DNA of 64,000 nt from Flavobacterium flavigenum (GCF_027111255.2 NZ_CP114285.2:1364001-1428000), one strand, 5' to 3'. Numbered from the stretch's first letter, positions 16,033-26,447 are shown. Notes: a model not told the origin generated them from the letters alone. Program-made: numbers and translations.

Positions 16033-16401
16033 ATGACTAAGAAATCCATAGCCCGAAACTTCTTAAAACTCGCTGCAACAGGGCATTCCCATGAAGCATT
16101 CCGTTTACATGTAAGCAAGGATTTTAAACATCATAATGCCTATTTCAAAGGTGATGCCGACACACTAATGCTGGCTATGGAAGAATCTGCAAGAACAAAT
16201 CCTAATAAAATTTTAAAAATTCATCATATCCTGAGTGATGGTGATATGGTCGCAGTGCATTCACATGTTCAACAAAATTCAACAGATTCAGGCGTAGCTG
16301 TGGTTCATATATTTCGTTTTGAATCAGATAAAATAATTGAGCTTTGGGATTTGGGACAGCCTATTCCAAAGAAAAGCATTAATGAAAATGGAATGTTTTA
16401 A
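16033..16401 (+). CDS. NTF2/SnoaL-like protein
   Basis: The 122-residue protein shows the small cone-shaped NTF2-like fold: FLKLAATGHSHEAFRLHVSKDFKHHNAYFKGD with H and D residues lining the pocket, then the strand pattern ILSDGDMVAVHSHV and AVVHIFRFESDKIIELWDL. Such proteins are soluble isomerases, hydrolases or ligand binders; the substrate cannot be read. The gene overlaps no neighbour and is 10 bp before a DUF1801 gene, with which it probably shares a transcript. The 280 bp upstream (15751-16032) hold no gene. Confidence 0.8.
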   Translation: MTKKSIARNFLKLAATGHSHEAFRLHVSKDFKHHNAYFKGDADTLMLAMEESARTNPNKILKIHHILSDGDMVAVHSHVQQNSTDSGVAVVHIFRFESDKIIELWDLGQPIPKKSINENGMF

Positions 16402-16411
16402 CTAACGAAAA

Positions 16412-16834
16412 ATGGCTAAAATTAAAACTACAGAAACAGACAGCAGCGTGATTGATTTTATTAACACCGTTGCAGAAGATCCTAAAAGGAATGATGTTTT
16501 TGAACTTCTGAAAATAATGGAGGAAGTAACCGGCTTTGAACCTAAAATGTGGGGACCTGGTATTATTGGTTTTGGAAGTTATCATTATAAGTACGAAAGT
16601 GGACACGAAGGAGAAGCTCCATTAACCGCTTTTTCTCCCAGAAAAGATGCGATTTCACTTTACCTCAGTTCTTCTTTCGAAAATAAAGAGGAACTTCTTT
16701 CTAAATTCGGAAAACATAAAGCCGGAAAAGGCTGTATTTATATCAAAAAATTAAGTGATATAAATACTGATATTTTAAAACAAATCATTTCGCTTTCGGT
16801 TGACTATTTAAAAAAATCATATCCTTCAAATTAA
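16412..16834 (+). CDS. DUF1801 (YdhG-like) domain protein
   Basis: The 140-residue protein matches the DUF1801 family of small alpha/beta proteins: VIDFINTVAEDPKRNDVFEL, MWGPGIIGFGSYHYKYESG and ISLYLSSSFENKEELLSKFG followed by GKGCIYIKKLSDI. The family is related to frataxin-like iron chaperones, but its role is poorly defined. It lies between the NTF2-like gene and the metallo-hydrolase gene with gaps of 10 and 5 bp, forming a small operon. Confidence 0.85.
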   Translation: MAKIKTTETDSSVIDFINTVAEDPKRNDVFELLKIMEEVTGFEPKMWGPGIIGFGSYHYKYESGHEGEAPLTAFSPRKDAISLYLSSSFENKEELLSKFGKHKAGKGCIYIKKLSDINTDILKQIISLSVDYLKKSYPSN

Positions 16835-16839
16835 CTCTC

Positions 16840-17937
16840 ATGATTACCACAATAAGTATTATTTTACTTGCCATTCTTTTTTATTTCTTACTGCATCCCC
16901 GATTCGGGAAAAAACCTTCTGGCGAAAGACTTGCGTTAATTAAAAAATCGCCTCAATTTAAAAATGGAAGATTCGAAAACATAAGCTTTACTCCCGAACT
17001 TGCAGAAGGTTATGGCTATTTTGAAGTTTTGTATGAGTTCTTCTTTAAAAAAGTTGATCGAAAAATTCCAACTGATACTATTCCTTCCACAAAAACCAAT
17101 TTATCAGAACTTTCTCCTGAGGAAAATATAATGGTCTGGTTTGGTCATTCTTCTTACTTTATTCAACTCGAAGGAAAACGGTTTTTAATCGATCCTGTTT
17201 TCAGCGGCAATGCCTCCCCTGTTTATGGCAGTACAAGATCATTCAAAGGAACAGATATTTATACAGCAGATGATTTTCCTGAAATTGATTATTTATTAAT
17301 TACTCATGATCATTATGATCATCTTGATTATAAAACCATAATGGACTTAAAACCTAAAATAAGAACGGTGATCTGTCCGTTAGGAGTTGGTTCCCACTTT
17401 GAGTTTTGGAAATTTCCTGTCGAAAATATTATTGAGAAAGACTGGCACGAAAAAGTAGAATTAGATCAAAACTTAACACTTTATACCACACCATCAAGAC
17501 ATTTTTCCGGCAGAAGTATCAATCGCTGTAATACGCTCTGGACATCATTTGTATTAGAAAGCAAAGATTTCAAAATGTATTTGGGCGGAGACAGTGGTTA
17601 CGATTCTCATTATGCGCAAATTGGAGAAAAACATGGCCCATTTGATATTGTACTGCTTGATAACGGTCAGTACAATGAAAAGTGGAAATACATTCACAAT
17701 ATGCCTGAAGATGTAATAAATGCAATGAAAGACCTGAAAGCGAAAAGAGCATTTCCTGTACATAATTCAAAATTTCCCTTGTCTCTTCATCCCTGGGATG
17801 AGCCATTGGTTAAAATAACAGAATTAAATGCTGCATCAGAAAATCCGATTCCACTTATTACACCCATGATTGGTGAATTAGTTGAACTGAAAAATGAAAA
17901 ACAACAATTTAAACAATGGTGGAAAGGTGTGAAATAG
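16840..17937 (+). CDS. Membrane-anchored MBL-fold metallo-hydrolase (UlaG/NAPE-PLD-like)
   Basis: The 365-residue protein starts with one hydrophobic helix (ISIILLAILFYFLLH, about residues 5-19), giving an inner-membrane anchor. The metallo-beta-lactamase fold follows, with VWFGHSSYFIQL (about 99-110), the metal motif HDHYDH (156-161), a further His in TPSRHFSGR, Asp in LGGDSGYD and the final His in FPVHNSKF. This set matches the UlaG/RomA/NAPE-PLD subgroup, many of which cleave phosphodiester bonds in lipids or cyclic nucleotides. The exact substrate is unknown. It is the third gene of the 16033-17937 run. Confidence 0.87.
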   Translation: MITTISIILLAILFYFLLHPRFGKKPSGERLALIKKSPQFKNGRFENISFTPELAEGYGYFEVLYEFFFKKVDRKIPTDTIPSTKTNLSELSPEENIMVWFGHSSYFIQLEGKRFLIDPVFSGNASPVYGSTRSFKGTDIYTADDFPEIDYLLITHDHYDHLDYKTIMDLKPKIRTVICPLGVGSHFEFWKFPVENIIEKDWHEKVELDQNLTLYTTPSRHFSGRSINRCNTLWTSFVLESKDFKMYLGGDSGYDSHYAQIGEKHGPFDIVLLDNGQYNEKWKYIHNMPEDVINAMKDLKAKRAFPVHNSKFPLSLHPWDEPLVKITELNAASENPIPLITPMIGELVELKNEKQQFKQWWKGVK

Positions 17938-17996
17938 CCAAAAAAATGAAAAATGTTTTCTGCCTCCAGATTAAGAATAAACCAAAAAGCCCTTAA

Positions 17997-18530
17997 ATGA
18001 CGATATCAAATTTCAATTTACAGCCGGAGATTTTAGAAAATGAAACCATAAAATTAATTCCGCTTCAGGAAGGTCATTTTGAGGCTTTGTATGAATTAGC
18101 CTCAGACCCTTTAGTTTGGGAACAGCATCCTATTAAAGACCGGTATAAAAAAGAAAAATTTATGCCTTTTTTTGAGGCGGCTGTAAATTCAAAAGGTGCT
18201 TTTTTAATTTCAGACCGAAAAACAAACGAAGTTATCGGCACTACACGGTTCTATGATTACAATCCTGAAAAATCTAATGTAGGGATTGGTTATACTTTTA
18301 TTGGTAGAAAATTCTGGGGCGGCCCTTATAATGCAGCAACAAAAAAGCTGCTGATTGATTATGCTTTTGAAACCGTTAGTTCTATCCTTTTTCATGTTGG
18401 CGCAGAAAATATCCGTTCTCAAAAAGCTGTGTTAAAATTGGGCGCGGTAAAAATAAACGAAATGTTTTTTCCTCATAATGGGATCGATTTACCTCACTTC
18501 GAATATGAATTGCGTAAAGAAAAAAGTTAA
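17997..18530 (+). CDS. GNAT family N-acetyltransferase
   Basis: The 177-residue GNAT protein is of the RimJ/RimL-like type: IKLIPLQEGHFEALYELASDP at the N-terminus, the central strand GTTRFYDYNPEKSNVGIGYTF, and the acetyl-CoA segment ENIRSQKAVLKLGAVK near residues 138-153. Members acetylate small molecules, peptides or protein N-termini; the acceptor is unknown. Confidence 0.87.
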   Translation: MTISNFNLQPEILENETIKLIPLQEGHFEALYELASDPLVWEQHPIKDRYKKEKFMPFFEAAVNSKGAFLISDRKTNEVIGTTRFYDYNPEKSNVGIGYTFIGRKFWGGPYNAATKKLLIDYAFETVSSILFHVGAENIRSQKAVLKLGAVKINEMFFPHNGIDLPHFEYELRKEKS

Positions 18531-18618
18531 AAATGAGTATTTTTGCCGCTAAATACAAGTCATAGGCACTAAGATCTTAGTTCTTAATTTATGACTATAA
18601 CCTGTAAATAAAAAAATA

Positions 18619-19200
18619 ATGAAAAGAATAACAGTCTTTTGCGGATCCAGTTTCGGTACTGAAGAAATTTACACACAACAAGCAGTATTATTAGGAGAAA
18701 CATTAGCAAAGCAAAATATAGAATTGGTTTATGGCGGTGCGAATGTAGGTTTGATGGGTGCAGTTGCAGATGGCGTTTTAAATAACGGTGGAAAAGCAAT
18801 TGGAGTCCTGCCTGATTTTTTAAGATCAAAAGAAATTGCGCATCTGGGGTTAACGGAACTTATTCTGGTTGAAAGCATGCACGAAAGAAAAACCAAAATG
18901 AATGATTTATGCGATGGTGTCATTGCACTGCCTGGTGGATTTGGAACCCTTGAAGAGCTTTTTGAAATGCTTACCTGGGCTCAATTAGGACTGCATAAAA
19001 AACCAATCGCAATTTTAAACATCAACGGTTTTTATGATTCCCTGATTCAACTAACTGAAAATATGGTGAGCAAAGGCTTATTGAAAGACGTGAATCAGCA
19101 GATGCTTTTAGTAAGTGATAACATTGATGATTTACTGAATAAAATGAAGAATTACAAAGCTCCAACTGTTGGAAAATGGATTGAAAAAGAAGAAGTTTAG
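18619..19200 (+). CDS. LOG family protein (TIGR00730)
   Basis: The 193-residue protein has the Rossmann-like start ITVFCGSSFGTEEIY, YGGANVGLMGAVAD, and the diagnostic PGGFGTLEE motif with MHERKTKM in front. LOG proteins are 5'-monophosphate phosphoribohydrolases that hydrolyse nucleotide monophosphates (in plants, cytokinin nucleotides); in bacteria they also act on general AMP-like substrates. Length and motifs are complete. The gene is monocistronic on this strand. Confidence 0.9.
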   Translation: MKRITVFCGSSFGTEEIYTQQAVLLGETLAKQNIELVYGGANVGLMGAVADGVLNNGGKAIGVLPDFLRSKEIAHLGLTELILVESMHERKTKMNDLCDGVIALPGGFGTLEELFEMLTWAQLGLHKKPIAILNINGFYDSLIQLTENMVSKGLLKDVNQQMLLVSDNIDDLLNKMKNYKAPTVGKWIEKEEV

Positions 19201-19295
19201 TCACTTTTGACAGGGTGATTTTTAGTTTTTAACACAATTTCCGGAATAACTTTCTTATCTTGTGGCTCCAAAAAACTGAAAATCCGTTATCAAAA

Positions 19296-19982
19296 ATGAA
19301 ATATTTAAAAGCCTATTACCTTCTATTCGCCCTTATTATATCTGTAAATTTAATAAATGCTCAGGATACTGATACCGGAAACTGGTTTATGTATTTTGGA
19401 AATCAGGCCATCAACAAAAAATGGAACTGGCATAATGAAGTACAATACCGTAATTATAATTTTGCAGGAGATACTCAGCAGCTATTATTAAGAACGGGAA
19501 TTGGCTACAATCTTACCGAAAACAATAACAATATTTTGTTAGGTTACGGTTTTATCAATTCACAAAATTATATTCCCGGAACTGATGATAAGAAAGGCAA
19601 TAACGAACATCGTATTTTCCAGCAGTTTATAACACGCCAAAATTTTGGAAGGATTTATCTGCAACACCGTTATCGCGTGGAAGAACGCTTTTTGGAAAAT
19701 GATTTTCAAATGCGTTTTCGTTATTTTTTAGCTTTGAATGTCCCAATAAATAAACCCAAAATGGAAGACAATGCCTTTTATTTTTCAGCCTATAACGAAA
19801 TTTTCATAAACGCAGAATCTCCTGTTTTTGACAGAGACCGTCTTTATGGCGCATTAGGTTATATGATCAATAAGAATTTCAGGGTTGAAGCTGGTTTTAT
19901 GCGACAAATACAGGAAAAAACCGGACGAAATCAATTTCAGATTGCAGTTTACAATTCTATACCTTTTAACAGTAGTAAATAA
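19296..19982 (+). CDS. DUF2490 outer-membrane beta-barrel-like protein
   Basis: I place the start at 19296, because it gives a clean signal peptide (MKYLKAYYLLFALIISVNLINAQ), whereas the ORF from 19260 adds 12 charged residues. The mature part of about 205 residues has alternating aromatic beta strands (WHNEVQYRNYNF, LLRTGIGYNL, RIYLQHRYRVEERF, MRFRYFLALNVPI, YNEIFINAES) typical of DUF2490. These proteins are predicted small outer-membrane barrels. No function is known. Confidence 0.85.
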   Translation: MKYLKAYYLLFALIISVNLINAQDTDTGNWFMYFGNQAINKKWNWHNEVQYRNYNFAGDTQQLLLRTGIGYNLTENNNNILLGYGFINSQNYIPGTDDKKGNNEHRIFQQFITRQNFGRIYLQHRYRVEERFLENDFQMRFRYFLALNVPINKPKMEDNAFYFSAYNEIFINAESPVFDRDRLYGALGYMINKNFRVEAGFMRQIQEKTGRNQFQIAVYNSIPFNSSK

Positions 19983-20001
19983 CCTTTTAAAATCTGTAGA
20001 T

Positions 20002-20467
20002 ATGGCAACAGTAAATAATAATTTTGCAAAAGCCGAAATGTTGATAAGAAAACCTGTCTCAGAAGTTTTTCAGACTTTTATTAACCCTGAAATTACCAGT
20101 AAATTCTGGTTTACTAAAGGATCCGAAAAATTAGAAGAAGGTAAATCAGCTCAATGGTCCTGGGAGATGTATGGTTTCTCTCTTACTATTTTTACTAAAG
20201 TAATTGAAGAAGATAAACGAATTGTAATTGAATGGGGAAATAGCGGAGAAGAGACCATTGTAGAATGGATTTTTAATGCTTTGGATGAAAAAGAAACTTT
20301 TTAGCATCACTAATTATAATTTCAAAGGTGATGCTGATACAATACTCTCTGAAGTTCGCAATTCTACTGAAGGTTTCACATTGGTTTTAGCCGGTGCAAA
20401 AGCTTTTTTGGAGCATAACATTCAGTTGAATTTAGTCCTGGACAGATTTCCAAAAGGTTTGAGTTAA
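20002..20467 (+). pseudogene. SRPBCC/AHSA1-like gene with a one-base frameshift
   Basis: The first frame begins MATVNNNFAKAEMLI at 20002, runs through the SRPBCC start motif RKPVSEVFQTFINPEITSKF, and ends at TAG 20302 after ALDEKETF. The next frame (+1) continues with SITNYNFKGDADTILSEVR and EGFTLVLAGAKAFLEHN to the stop at 20467, completing the expected about 155-residue fold. Removing one T from the TTTTT run at about 20296-20300 restores a single frame. It is either a real recent pseudogene or a homopolymer sequencing error. Confidence 0.8.
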
Positions 20468-20485
20468 TCAACTAAAAATAAAGTC

Positions 20486-20869
20486 ATGGCAGCTGTACCT
20501 ATTTCTAAACCAGCAAATGTTGATGAATATATTGGATGTTTCCCAAGCGATGTTCAGGAAGTATTAGAAAAAATCCGAATGACAATTCACAAGGCAGCTC
20601 CTGATGCTAAGGAAAAAATCAGTTACTCCATGCCGGCATTTGAACAAAACGGAATTGTGGTGTACTTTGCCGCATTTAAAAATCACATTGGCCTTTATGC
20701 ATTGCCAAGCGGTCATTCAGCATTTAAAGAAGCTCTTTCTAAATATAAATCGGGCAAAGGCTCTGTACAATTTCCATTAAATCAGTCAATACCATTCGAT
20801 TTAATTACCAAAATTGTAAAATTCAGAGTACAGGAAAATCTTGAAAAAGTAAAAAGTAAAAATAAATAA
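20486..20869 (+). CDS. DUF1801 (YdhG-like) domain protein
   Basis: The 127-residue protein has the conserved DUF1801 layout: VDEYIGCFPSDVQEVLEKIR, PDAKEKISYSMPAFEQNGIV, FKNHIGLYALPSG and the closing GKGSVQFPLNQSIPFDLI. It is related to the frataxin-like iron chaperone family. It is the second DUF1801 gene in the window but differs from the one at 16412. It follows the frameshifted SRPBCC gene by 18 bp and precedes the phosphoesterase gene by 6 bp, so the three form one transcription unit. Confidence 0.88.
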   Translation: MAAVPISKPANVDEYIGCFPSDVQEVLEKIRMTIHKAAPDAKEKISYSMPAFEQNGIVVYFAAFKNHIGLYALPSGHSAFKEALSKYKSGKGSVQFPLNQSIPFDLITKIVKFRVQENLEKVKSKNK

Positions 20870-20875
20870 TCGATT

Positions 20876-21565
20876 ATGAATTTATCTGAACATTACAATA
20901 CGCTTTTCAAAACATCATCTGAACTGATTTTATCTGAAACTTATTCTATAGATTCTAAAATTAGGGATGATTCAGATAAAAGATTTGGCGTTACTTTGCT
21001 AATTCGCCCGAATGATGAAATAAAAAATAATATTCAGGCATTCCTAAAAGAAATAAAAAAAGCAGAACCGGAGCAATACTACTATCCAAATGCTGATATT
21101 CATATAACTGTTCTATCCATTATTTCGTGTACTGAAGGTTTTACACTGAATCAGTTTCCTACGTCACAATACGTTGAAATTATTGAAAAAAGCCTGGTAG
21201 ATATAAATGAAATAGAGATAGAATACCGGGGCGTTACGCTATCTCCCTCAGCGATAATGGTTCAGGGTTTTCCATCTGATGATTCATTGAATACCTTCCG
21301 TAGTAAATTACGCGAAAACTTTAAAAAATCTTCCCTACCGCAAAGTATGGACAGCCGTTACACTTTAACCGCTGCGCATTCGACAATTATGCGCTTTCAG
21401 AATAAATTACAAAACCCAAAAAAGCTTATTGAAATTGTTGAAAAATTCAGAAATCACAATTTTGGAAAATTCACCGTCGATAAAATTGAATTAGTTTTTA
21501 ACGACTGGTATCAGCGTGAAAAGAACACTGTAAATATGTGCGATCTTTATCTGAAATATTTTTAG
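20876..21565 (+). CDS. 2H phosphoesterase superfamily protein (2'-5' RNA ligase-like)
   Basis: The 229-residue protein carries the two H-x-T/S signatures of 2H phosphoesterases: HITVLSI (about 81) and HSTIMRF (about 166), at the usual spacing of about 85 residues. Flanking strands FGVTLLIRP and IELVFNDWY complete the two-fold symmetric fold. Such enzymes hydrolyse or form 2',3' or 2',5' phosphodiester bonds. The natural substrate is unknown. Confidence 0.85.
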   Translation: MNLSEHYNTLFKTSSELILSETYSIDSKIRDDSDKRFGVTLLIRPNDEIKNNIQAFLKEIKKAEPEQYYYPNADIHITVLSIISCTEGFTLNQFPTSQYVEIIEKSLVDINEIEIEYRGVTLSPSAIMVQGFPSDDSLNTFRSKLRENFKKSSLPQSMDSRYTLTAAHSTIMRFQNKLQNPKKLIEIVEKFRNHNFGKFTVDKIELVFNDWYQREKNTVNMCDLYLKYF

Positions 21566-21578
21566 GCTTGTTTTCTTT

Positions 21579-23726
21579 TTAACCTTTTTTCAAAATATTT
21601 CCTAATCCTTTTCCAATCTGTTCAATCGCTTCTATACCTTTTGTCAATGGAGTTGCGGTAAAGTCTTCATAAGCATCCATTGCACTTTCTTTTCGCCCAT
21701 CCTGTGGGTAAACCAGGATCAGGTTATTATCACTGAAGGATTTTTCAAATTTCTGTGGCAATTTATCAAAGATAGACTGATAAGAAACAGACCCTTTTCT
21801 TGACAGATTAAACACAATCAAATCTGTTGGTTTAATTTCATCCGAAATAGCTTCAAAATCATCCCAGTCTAAAATACTTTTGAAAGCCAGTTTTGTATTT
21901 AATTTCAGGTTATTCACTATTTGCTGAATTGCCTGATATGTTTTATATTCCCCATAAATAACTATCTGAGTGCTTAATTCCTGTGCTAACCTGCATATTT
22001 TCTGGATTAAAGGCTGAAATCCGATTCCTCTTTCAGAAAAAGGCGGACAAATGAAAACCAGTCTTTTCTCTTCGACAAAAGGTTTTTGAAACCTGCAGAT
22101 AAAAAGGTTTTTATCAACATTATTGATGATAGAATCAACATTTTCTCCAAAAATCTTGTCGAGAAAACCTGTTTTTCTTGGCCATCCAATGATTACAATA
22201 TCAGACATAATTTCTTTGGAGGTCCTTGCTATACCACTAGCCGGATTGTGATCTATTCTTGCAATGGTATTGATCTTAATTTCAGAAGCAGATCCCTGAA
22301 TAACAAATTTATCAACTGCTTTTTGATATTTTAAAATATTAATTTCGGCCTGATCATTATTAGGAACAATGGTCAATAATGTGACTGGATTGGCTGATTT
22401 TTTGTCCTTGATTAAAAGAGCAAAATCCAGTAAAGGTTCCGTTGCCGATGTTTTGGCTAAGGGAATTAAAATGTGTTCATCTAAAATCTGATCTTTATGA
22501 GCATCCTGAGGAGAAATCTCTTCTTCACAAATCGCAATTTTTTTAGCGGCTTTTTCGGTAGCAAAAGAAGCGACAATGCAGGTAATCAATATTAAGATAA
22601 TAGTTCCGTTTAATATATTCTCATCCAGAATATTTGCTTTAAATCCAACCAAAATGACTGCCAGTGTAGCCGCAGCATGTGCACTGCTTAATCCGAAAAT
22701 GAGCTGTCTTTCAGTTTTCGTGTATTTAAAAACAATCTGCGTAAAAAATGCGGCAATCCATTTTCCAAAAATAGCTACTACACTCAAAGTTGCAGCAACA
22801 ATAAGAGCTGTTGGACCACTTAAAATCACACTGATATCAACAAGCATCCCCACAGAAATCAGAAAAAACGGAATGAACAAGGCGTTCCCAATAAACTCAA
22901 TCCTGTTCATTAAAGCAGAAGAGTGCGGAATTAAAGGATTTAAAGCCAAACCTGCCACGAAAGCACCAATAATAGGCTCTACTCCTGCTACTTCGGCTAA
23001 AAATGCAGCAAAGAAAACTACAGAAAGGACAAAAATATAATGCGCATGTTTTTCACTTTCCAGTTTTTTAAAGAACCATTTTGCTACTCTTGGAATCACC
23101 AGAAACATGATGGCTGAAAATATAGCCAGTGAAATGGTTAATTTTATCCAGAAAGCCTGATTAAGATTTCCCTCACTGCTTCCCATAATGACGGCCAGAA
23201 TAATCAAAACAGCTGTATCTGTCAGAATAGTTCCTCCGACAGTTATAGCAACCGCCTGATTTTTAGCTATACCTAATTTACTTACGATCGGATATGCCAC
23301 CAACGTGTGCGTTGCAAACATACTTGCGGTTAAAAAACTGGCGTTAAAATCATATTGTAGTAAATAATAACAAACCGGAAACCCAATAGTAAGTGGAAAA
23401 ATAAAAGTAAAAAATCCGAATAATAAACTTTTGTTGCGGTTTGCTTTAAACTCATTCATGTCGAGTTCAAGACCTGCAATAAACATAATATAAAGCAATC
23501 CAATAGTTGAAAATAAATCGACTGCGGAGTTTTTGGCCAGAATATTAAGTCCGTGAGGCCCAATTACCACACCTGAAATAATCAAACCAATAATTCCCGG
23601 AATATTAATTTTTTTAAGTAAAATGGGACTTAATAAAATTATGAAAAGTATCAACGAAAAAATTAATACGGGATTGTTAAGCGGTAGTTCAAATTCTTGT
23701 ATTAAATGCCTGAAAAATTCTATCAT
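21579..23726 (-). CDS. CPA2-family cation:proton antiporter with C-terminal USP-like domain
   Basis: The 715-residue inner-membrane protein has about 12-13 transmembrane helices of the Na_H_Exchanger fold in residues 1-390 (IPGIIGLIISGVVIGPHGLN, FIAGLELDMNEF, VGGTILTDTAVLII). The cytosolic region from about 400 to 700 contains HILIPLAKTSATEPLLDFA and shows a UspA-like alpha/beta pattern in two halves. The conserved acidic residue in the TDTAVL helix fits a monovalent cation/proton exchanger. It is convergent with the phosphoesterase gene (13 bp apart), with 277 bp of AT-rich non-coding DNA upstream. Confidence 0.88.
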   Translation of the reverse strand: MIEFFRHLIQEFELPLNNPVLIFSLILFIILLSPILLKKINIPGIIGLIISGVVIGPHGLNILAKNSAVDLFSTIGLLYIMFIAGLELDMNEFKANRNKSLLFGFFTFIFPLTIGFPVCYYLLQYDFNASFLTASMFATHTLVAYPIVSKLGIAKNQAVAITVGGTILTDTAVLIILAVIMGSSEGNLNQAFWIKLTISLAIFSAIMFLVIPRVAKWFFKKLESEKHAHYIFVLSVVFFAAFLAEVAGVEPIIGAFVAGLALNPLIPHSSALMNRIEFIGNALFIPFFLISVGMLVDISVILSGPTALIVAATLSVVAIFGKWIAAFFTQIVFKYTKTERQLIFGLSSAHAAATLAVILVGFKANILDENILNGTIILILITCIVASFATEKAAKKIAICEEEISPQDAHKDQILDEHILIPLAKTSATEPLLDFALLIKDKKSANPVTLLTIVPNNDQAEINILKYQKAVDKFVIQGSASEIKINTIARIDHNPASGIARTSKEIMSDIVIIGWPRKTGFLDKIFGENVDSIINNVDKNLFICRFQKPFVEEKRLVFICPPFSERGIGFQPLIQKICRLAQELSTQIVIYGEYKTYQAIQQIVNNLKLNTKLAFKSILDWDDFEAISDEIKPTDLIVFNLSRKGSVSYQSIFDKLPQKFEKSFSDNNLILVYPQDGRKESAMDAYEDFTATPLTKGIEAIEQIGKGLGNILKKG

Positions 23727-24021
23727 AGTGTAATTTTAGCTGCTGGGTATCTTATTGCTTAAGTCAAACCAGATACTCAAAGTTGCCGTTTATATCAATT
23801 TTTAAAAAACTAAAAAGCGAGTTTTTTAGAGAAATTCCCTTTACAAAAATACCCAAAAAGGGCTGAACTTTTTATCAAAGTCCTATATTTACTAATTAAT
23901 TTTATTTCATTGATAAATTATTATTATTTAATATATTTTTTAACAAAACTGCAACATTAACAAATAAAAAAGAAACTTCTTTGCATTATTCAATTATCTT
24001 TGTTTGAATAAAATTGGAACA

Positions 24022-25449
24022 ATGGAAGAATGTATTTCTGTTTTCGACATGCTTAAAATTGGCGTTGGCCCATCAAGTTCCCATACACTGGGACCCTGGA
24101 GGGCAGCGGAGCGTTTTTTAAAAGAACTGAGAGCGCAATCCATTTTAGATCAGATCACTAAAGTCAAAGTTGATCTTTACGGGTCACTTTCCCTTACAGG
24201 AAAAGGCCATGCTACCGATTTAGCAGTTATGCTGGGGCTAAGCGGTCAGGACCCCGAATATATCCCGATAGAGAATATTTCAGGAATTATTAAAACAATT
24301 GAAACCAAAAACGAGATTGTTTTGGGCAATGAGCTTACAATTCCGTTTTATTTTCTTCAGGATATTGTTTTCAATAAAGACTTCCTTCCATTCCATGCCA
24401 ACGGATTAAAATTTACAGCTTATAAAGATGATAATGCTGAATACGAATCTACTTTCTATTCTATCGGTGGCGGTTTTGTAGTGAAAGAAGAACGCACCAA
24501 TGCCATAAATAAGATTGCCATTAAATGTGCTTTTCCATTCATGATCGATAATGCCGATGACTTATTGAAATATACCATTCAGGAAAACAAAAAGATTTCT
24601 GAAATTGTATATGAGAATGAAAAATCGATGCGCTCTGAAGAAGCAATTCATACAGAATTAATGCGAATCTGGAAAACCATGCTGGAATGTATGTACATTG
24701 GCTGCCACTCTGAAGGAATCCTTCCGGGAGGACTGAATGTTCGCAGACGAGCTTTTGATATGCACCAGAATCTGATTGGTTTATCTAATTATAATAATCC
24801 GCAATCCTGGCTGGAAGAAATCAGGAAAACCGAAGTAAAATTTCGTCAGATTTTAAAATGGGTAAGCTGTTTTGCTTTGGCTGTTAATGAAGTCAATGCA
24901 TCATTAGGACGCGTTGTTACGGCTCCTACAAACGGTAGCGCAGGCGTAATTCCGGCTGTTTTAATGTATTATTTAGTTATCGAAAACCATAATGCAAGTG
25001 AAAAAGAAATCAAACAGTTTTTGATGGTAGCCGGAGAAATAGGAAGTTTGTTCAAACAGGGTTCTACAATTTCTGCAGCAATGGGCGGATGCCAGGCCGA
25101 AATTGGCGTTTCGTCCTCAATGGCTGCTGCTGCACTTTGCGAATTAATGGGCGGAACTCCTGCCCAGGTTTTAATGGCTGCCGAAATTGCCATGGAGCAT
25201 CATTTAGGTTTAACCTGTGACCCAATTGGCGGTCTGGTTCAGATTCCGTGTATCGAAAGAAATACAATGGGTGCCATAAAAGCCATCAACGCAGCCGAAC
25301 TTGCGCTTGAAACCGATTCTAAAAATGCGAAAGTGCCACTGGATAAAGTAATCAATACCATGTGGGAGACGGCAAAAGATATGAATTCAAAATATAAAGA
25401 AACTTCAGAAGGCGGTTTGGCAATTGCAGTAAATATGGCCGATTGTTAG
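24022..25449 (+). CDS. sdaA: L-serine ammonia-lyase (iron-sulfur L-serine dehydratase, single chain)
   Basis: The ATG at 24022 gives [29 protein letters not shown], the normal family start; a TTG 18 bp upstream is less likely. The 475-residue chain fuses the beta domain ([10 protein letters not shown], residues 17-26) with the alpha domain ([51 protein letters not shown]). The cysteines in GCQAE, LTCDP and IPCIE are the likely [4Fe-4S] ligands. The enzyme deaminates L-serine to pyruvate in the cytosol. A TATCTTTG box (23995-24002) lies just upstream and may be the promoter -7 element. Confidence 0.92.
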   Translation: MEECISVFDMLKIGVGPSSSHTLGPWRAAERFLKELRAQSILDQITKVKVDLYGSLSLTGKGHATDLAVMLGLSGQDPEYIPIENISGIIKTIETKNEIVLGNELTIPFYFLQDIVFNKDFLPFHANGLKFTAYKDDNAEYESTFYSIGGGFVVKEERTNAINKIAIKCAFPFMIDNADDLLKYTIQENKKISEIVYENEKSMRSEEAIHTELMRIWKTMLECMYIGCHSEGILPGGLNVRRRAFDMHQNLIGLSNYNNPQSWLEEIRKTEVKFRQILKWVSCFALAVNEVNASLGRVVTAPTNGSAGVIPAVLMYYLVIENHNASEKEIKQFLMVAGEIGSLFKQGSTISAAMGGCQAEIGVSSSMAAAALCELMGGTPAQVLMAAEIAMEHHLGLTCDPIGGLVQIPCIERNTMGAIKAINAAELALETDSKNAKVPLDKVINTMWETAKDMNSKYKETSEGGLAIAVNMADC

Positions 25450-25534
25450 TATAATATTGCTTAATTTCGCAGAAAAATTTCGTTTTAAAGAAAATCAACT
25501 TTAAGACTATTCAAAAAAACTAAAAAAAGTATCA

Positions 25535-26353
25535 ATGTCAGCAGCAAAAAAAGATTATAAAAGAATCACTACAAAGTCGTTAATCGAAATGAAAAGCCAT
25601 GGAGAAAAAATTTCTATGCTGACGGCTTATGATTATACAATGGCAAAAATTGTTGATACTGCAGGTGTAGATGTAATTTTGGTAGGCGACTCTGCTTCAA
25701 ATGTAATGGCGGGACATGAAACTACCCTTCCTATTACTTTAGATCAAATGATTTACCACGCTTCATCAGTTGTCCGTGCAGTTGAGAGAGGTCTTGTGGT
25801 GGTTGATTTACCTTTTGGAAGTTATCAGTCTGATCCTAAAGAAGCTTTGCGCTCTGCTATCCGAATCATGAAAGAAAGCGGCGGGCATGCTGTAAAACTT
25901 GAAGGTGGAAAGGAAATTAAAGAATCTATCCGAAAAATATTAAATGCTGGAATTCCTGTAATGGGCCATTTAGGTTTAACACCTCAGTCCATTTACAAAT
26001 TTGGTACTTACAGTGTTCGCGCCAAAGAAGATGAAGAAGCCGAAAAACTGATTGAAGATGCCAAAATGCTTGAAAAAGTGGGGTGTTTTGCAGTAGTGTT
26101 AGAAAAAATACCTGCTGATTTAGCAGAAAAAGTAGCCAAAAGTATTTCTATCCCGGTTATCGGAATTGGAGCCGGAGGTGGTGTTGACGGACAGGTTTTG
26201 GTAATCCATGATATGTTAGGAATGAACAATGAATTCAGCCCGCGTTTCCTTCGCCGTTATCTGAATTTGTATGAAGAAATGACCAAAGCAATAGGTCAGT
26301 ATGCTGCTGATGTGAAATCGAAGGACTTTCCTAATGAGAAAGAGCAATATTAA
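25535..26353 (+). CDS. panB: 3-methyl-2-oxobutanoate hydroxymethyltransferase (PanB)
   Basis: The 272-residue TIM-barrel enzyme makes ketopantoate from 2-oxoisovalerate and methylenetetrahydrofolate, the first step of pantothenate/CoA synthesis. The family signature is complete: [38 protein letters not shown] (metal-binding Asp), [44 protein letters not shown] and [17 protein letters not shown]. It is 86 bp after sdaA on the same strand. Confidence 0.96.
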   Translation: MSAAKKDYKRITTKSLIEMKSHGEKISMLTAYDYTMAKIVDTAGVDVILVGDSASNVMAGHETTLPITLDQMIYHASSVVRAVERGLVVVDLPFGSYQSDPKEALRSAIRIMKESGGHAVKLEGGKEIKESIRKILNAGIPVMGHLGLTPQSIYKFGTYSVRAKEDEEAEKLIEDAKMLEKVGCFAVVLEKIPADLAEKVAKSISIPVIGIGAGGGVDGQVLVIHDMLGMNNEFSPRFLRRYLNLYEEMTKAIGQYAADVKSKDFPNEKEQY

Positions 26354-26447
26354 TATAGAGATTGTTCGATTTTTGGAATATTCGATTTTTAGATCAGAAA
26401 GATTAGTATCAGACTTAATAAAACAGAACTATTTATAAATATTTACA

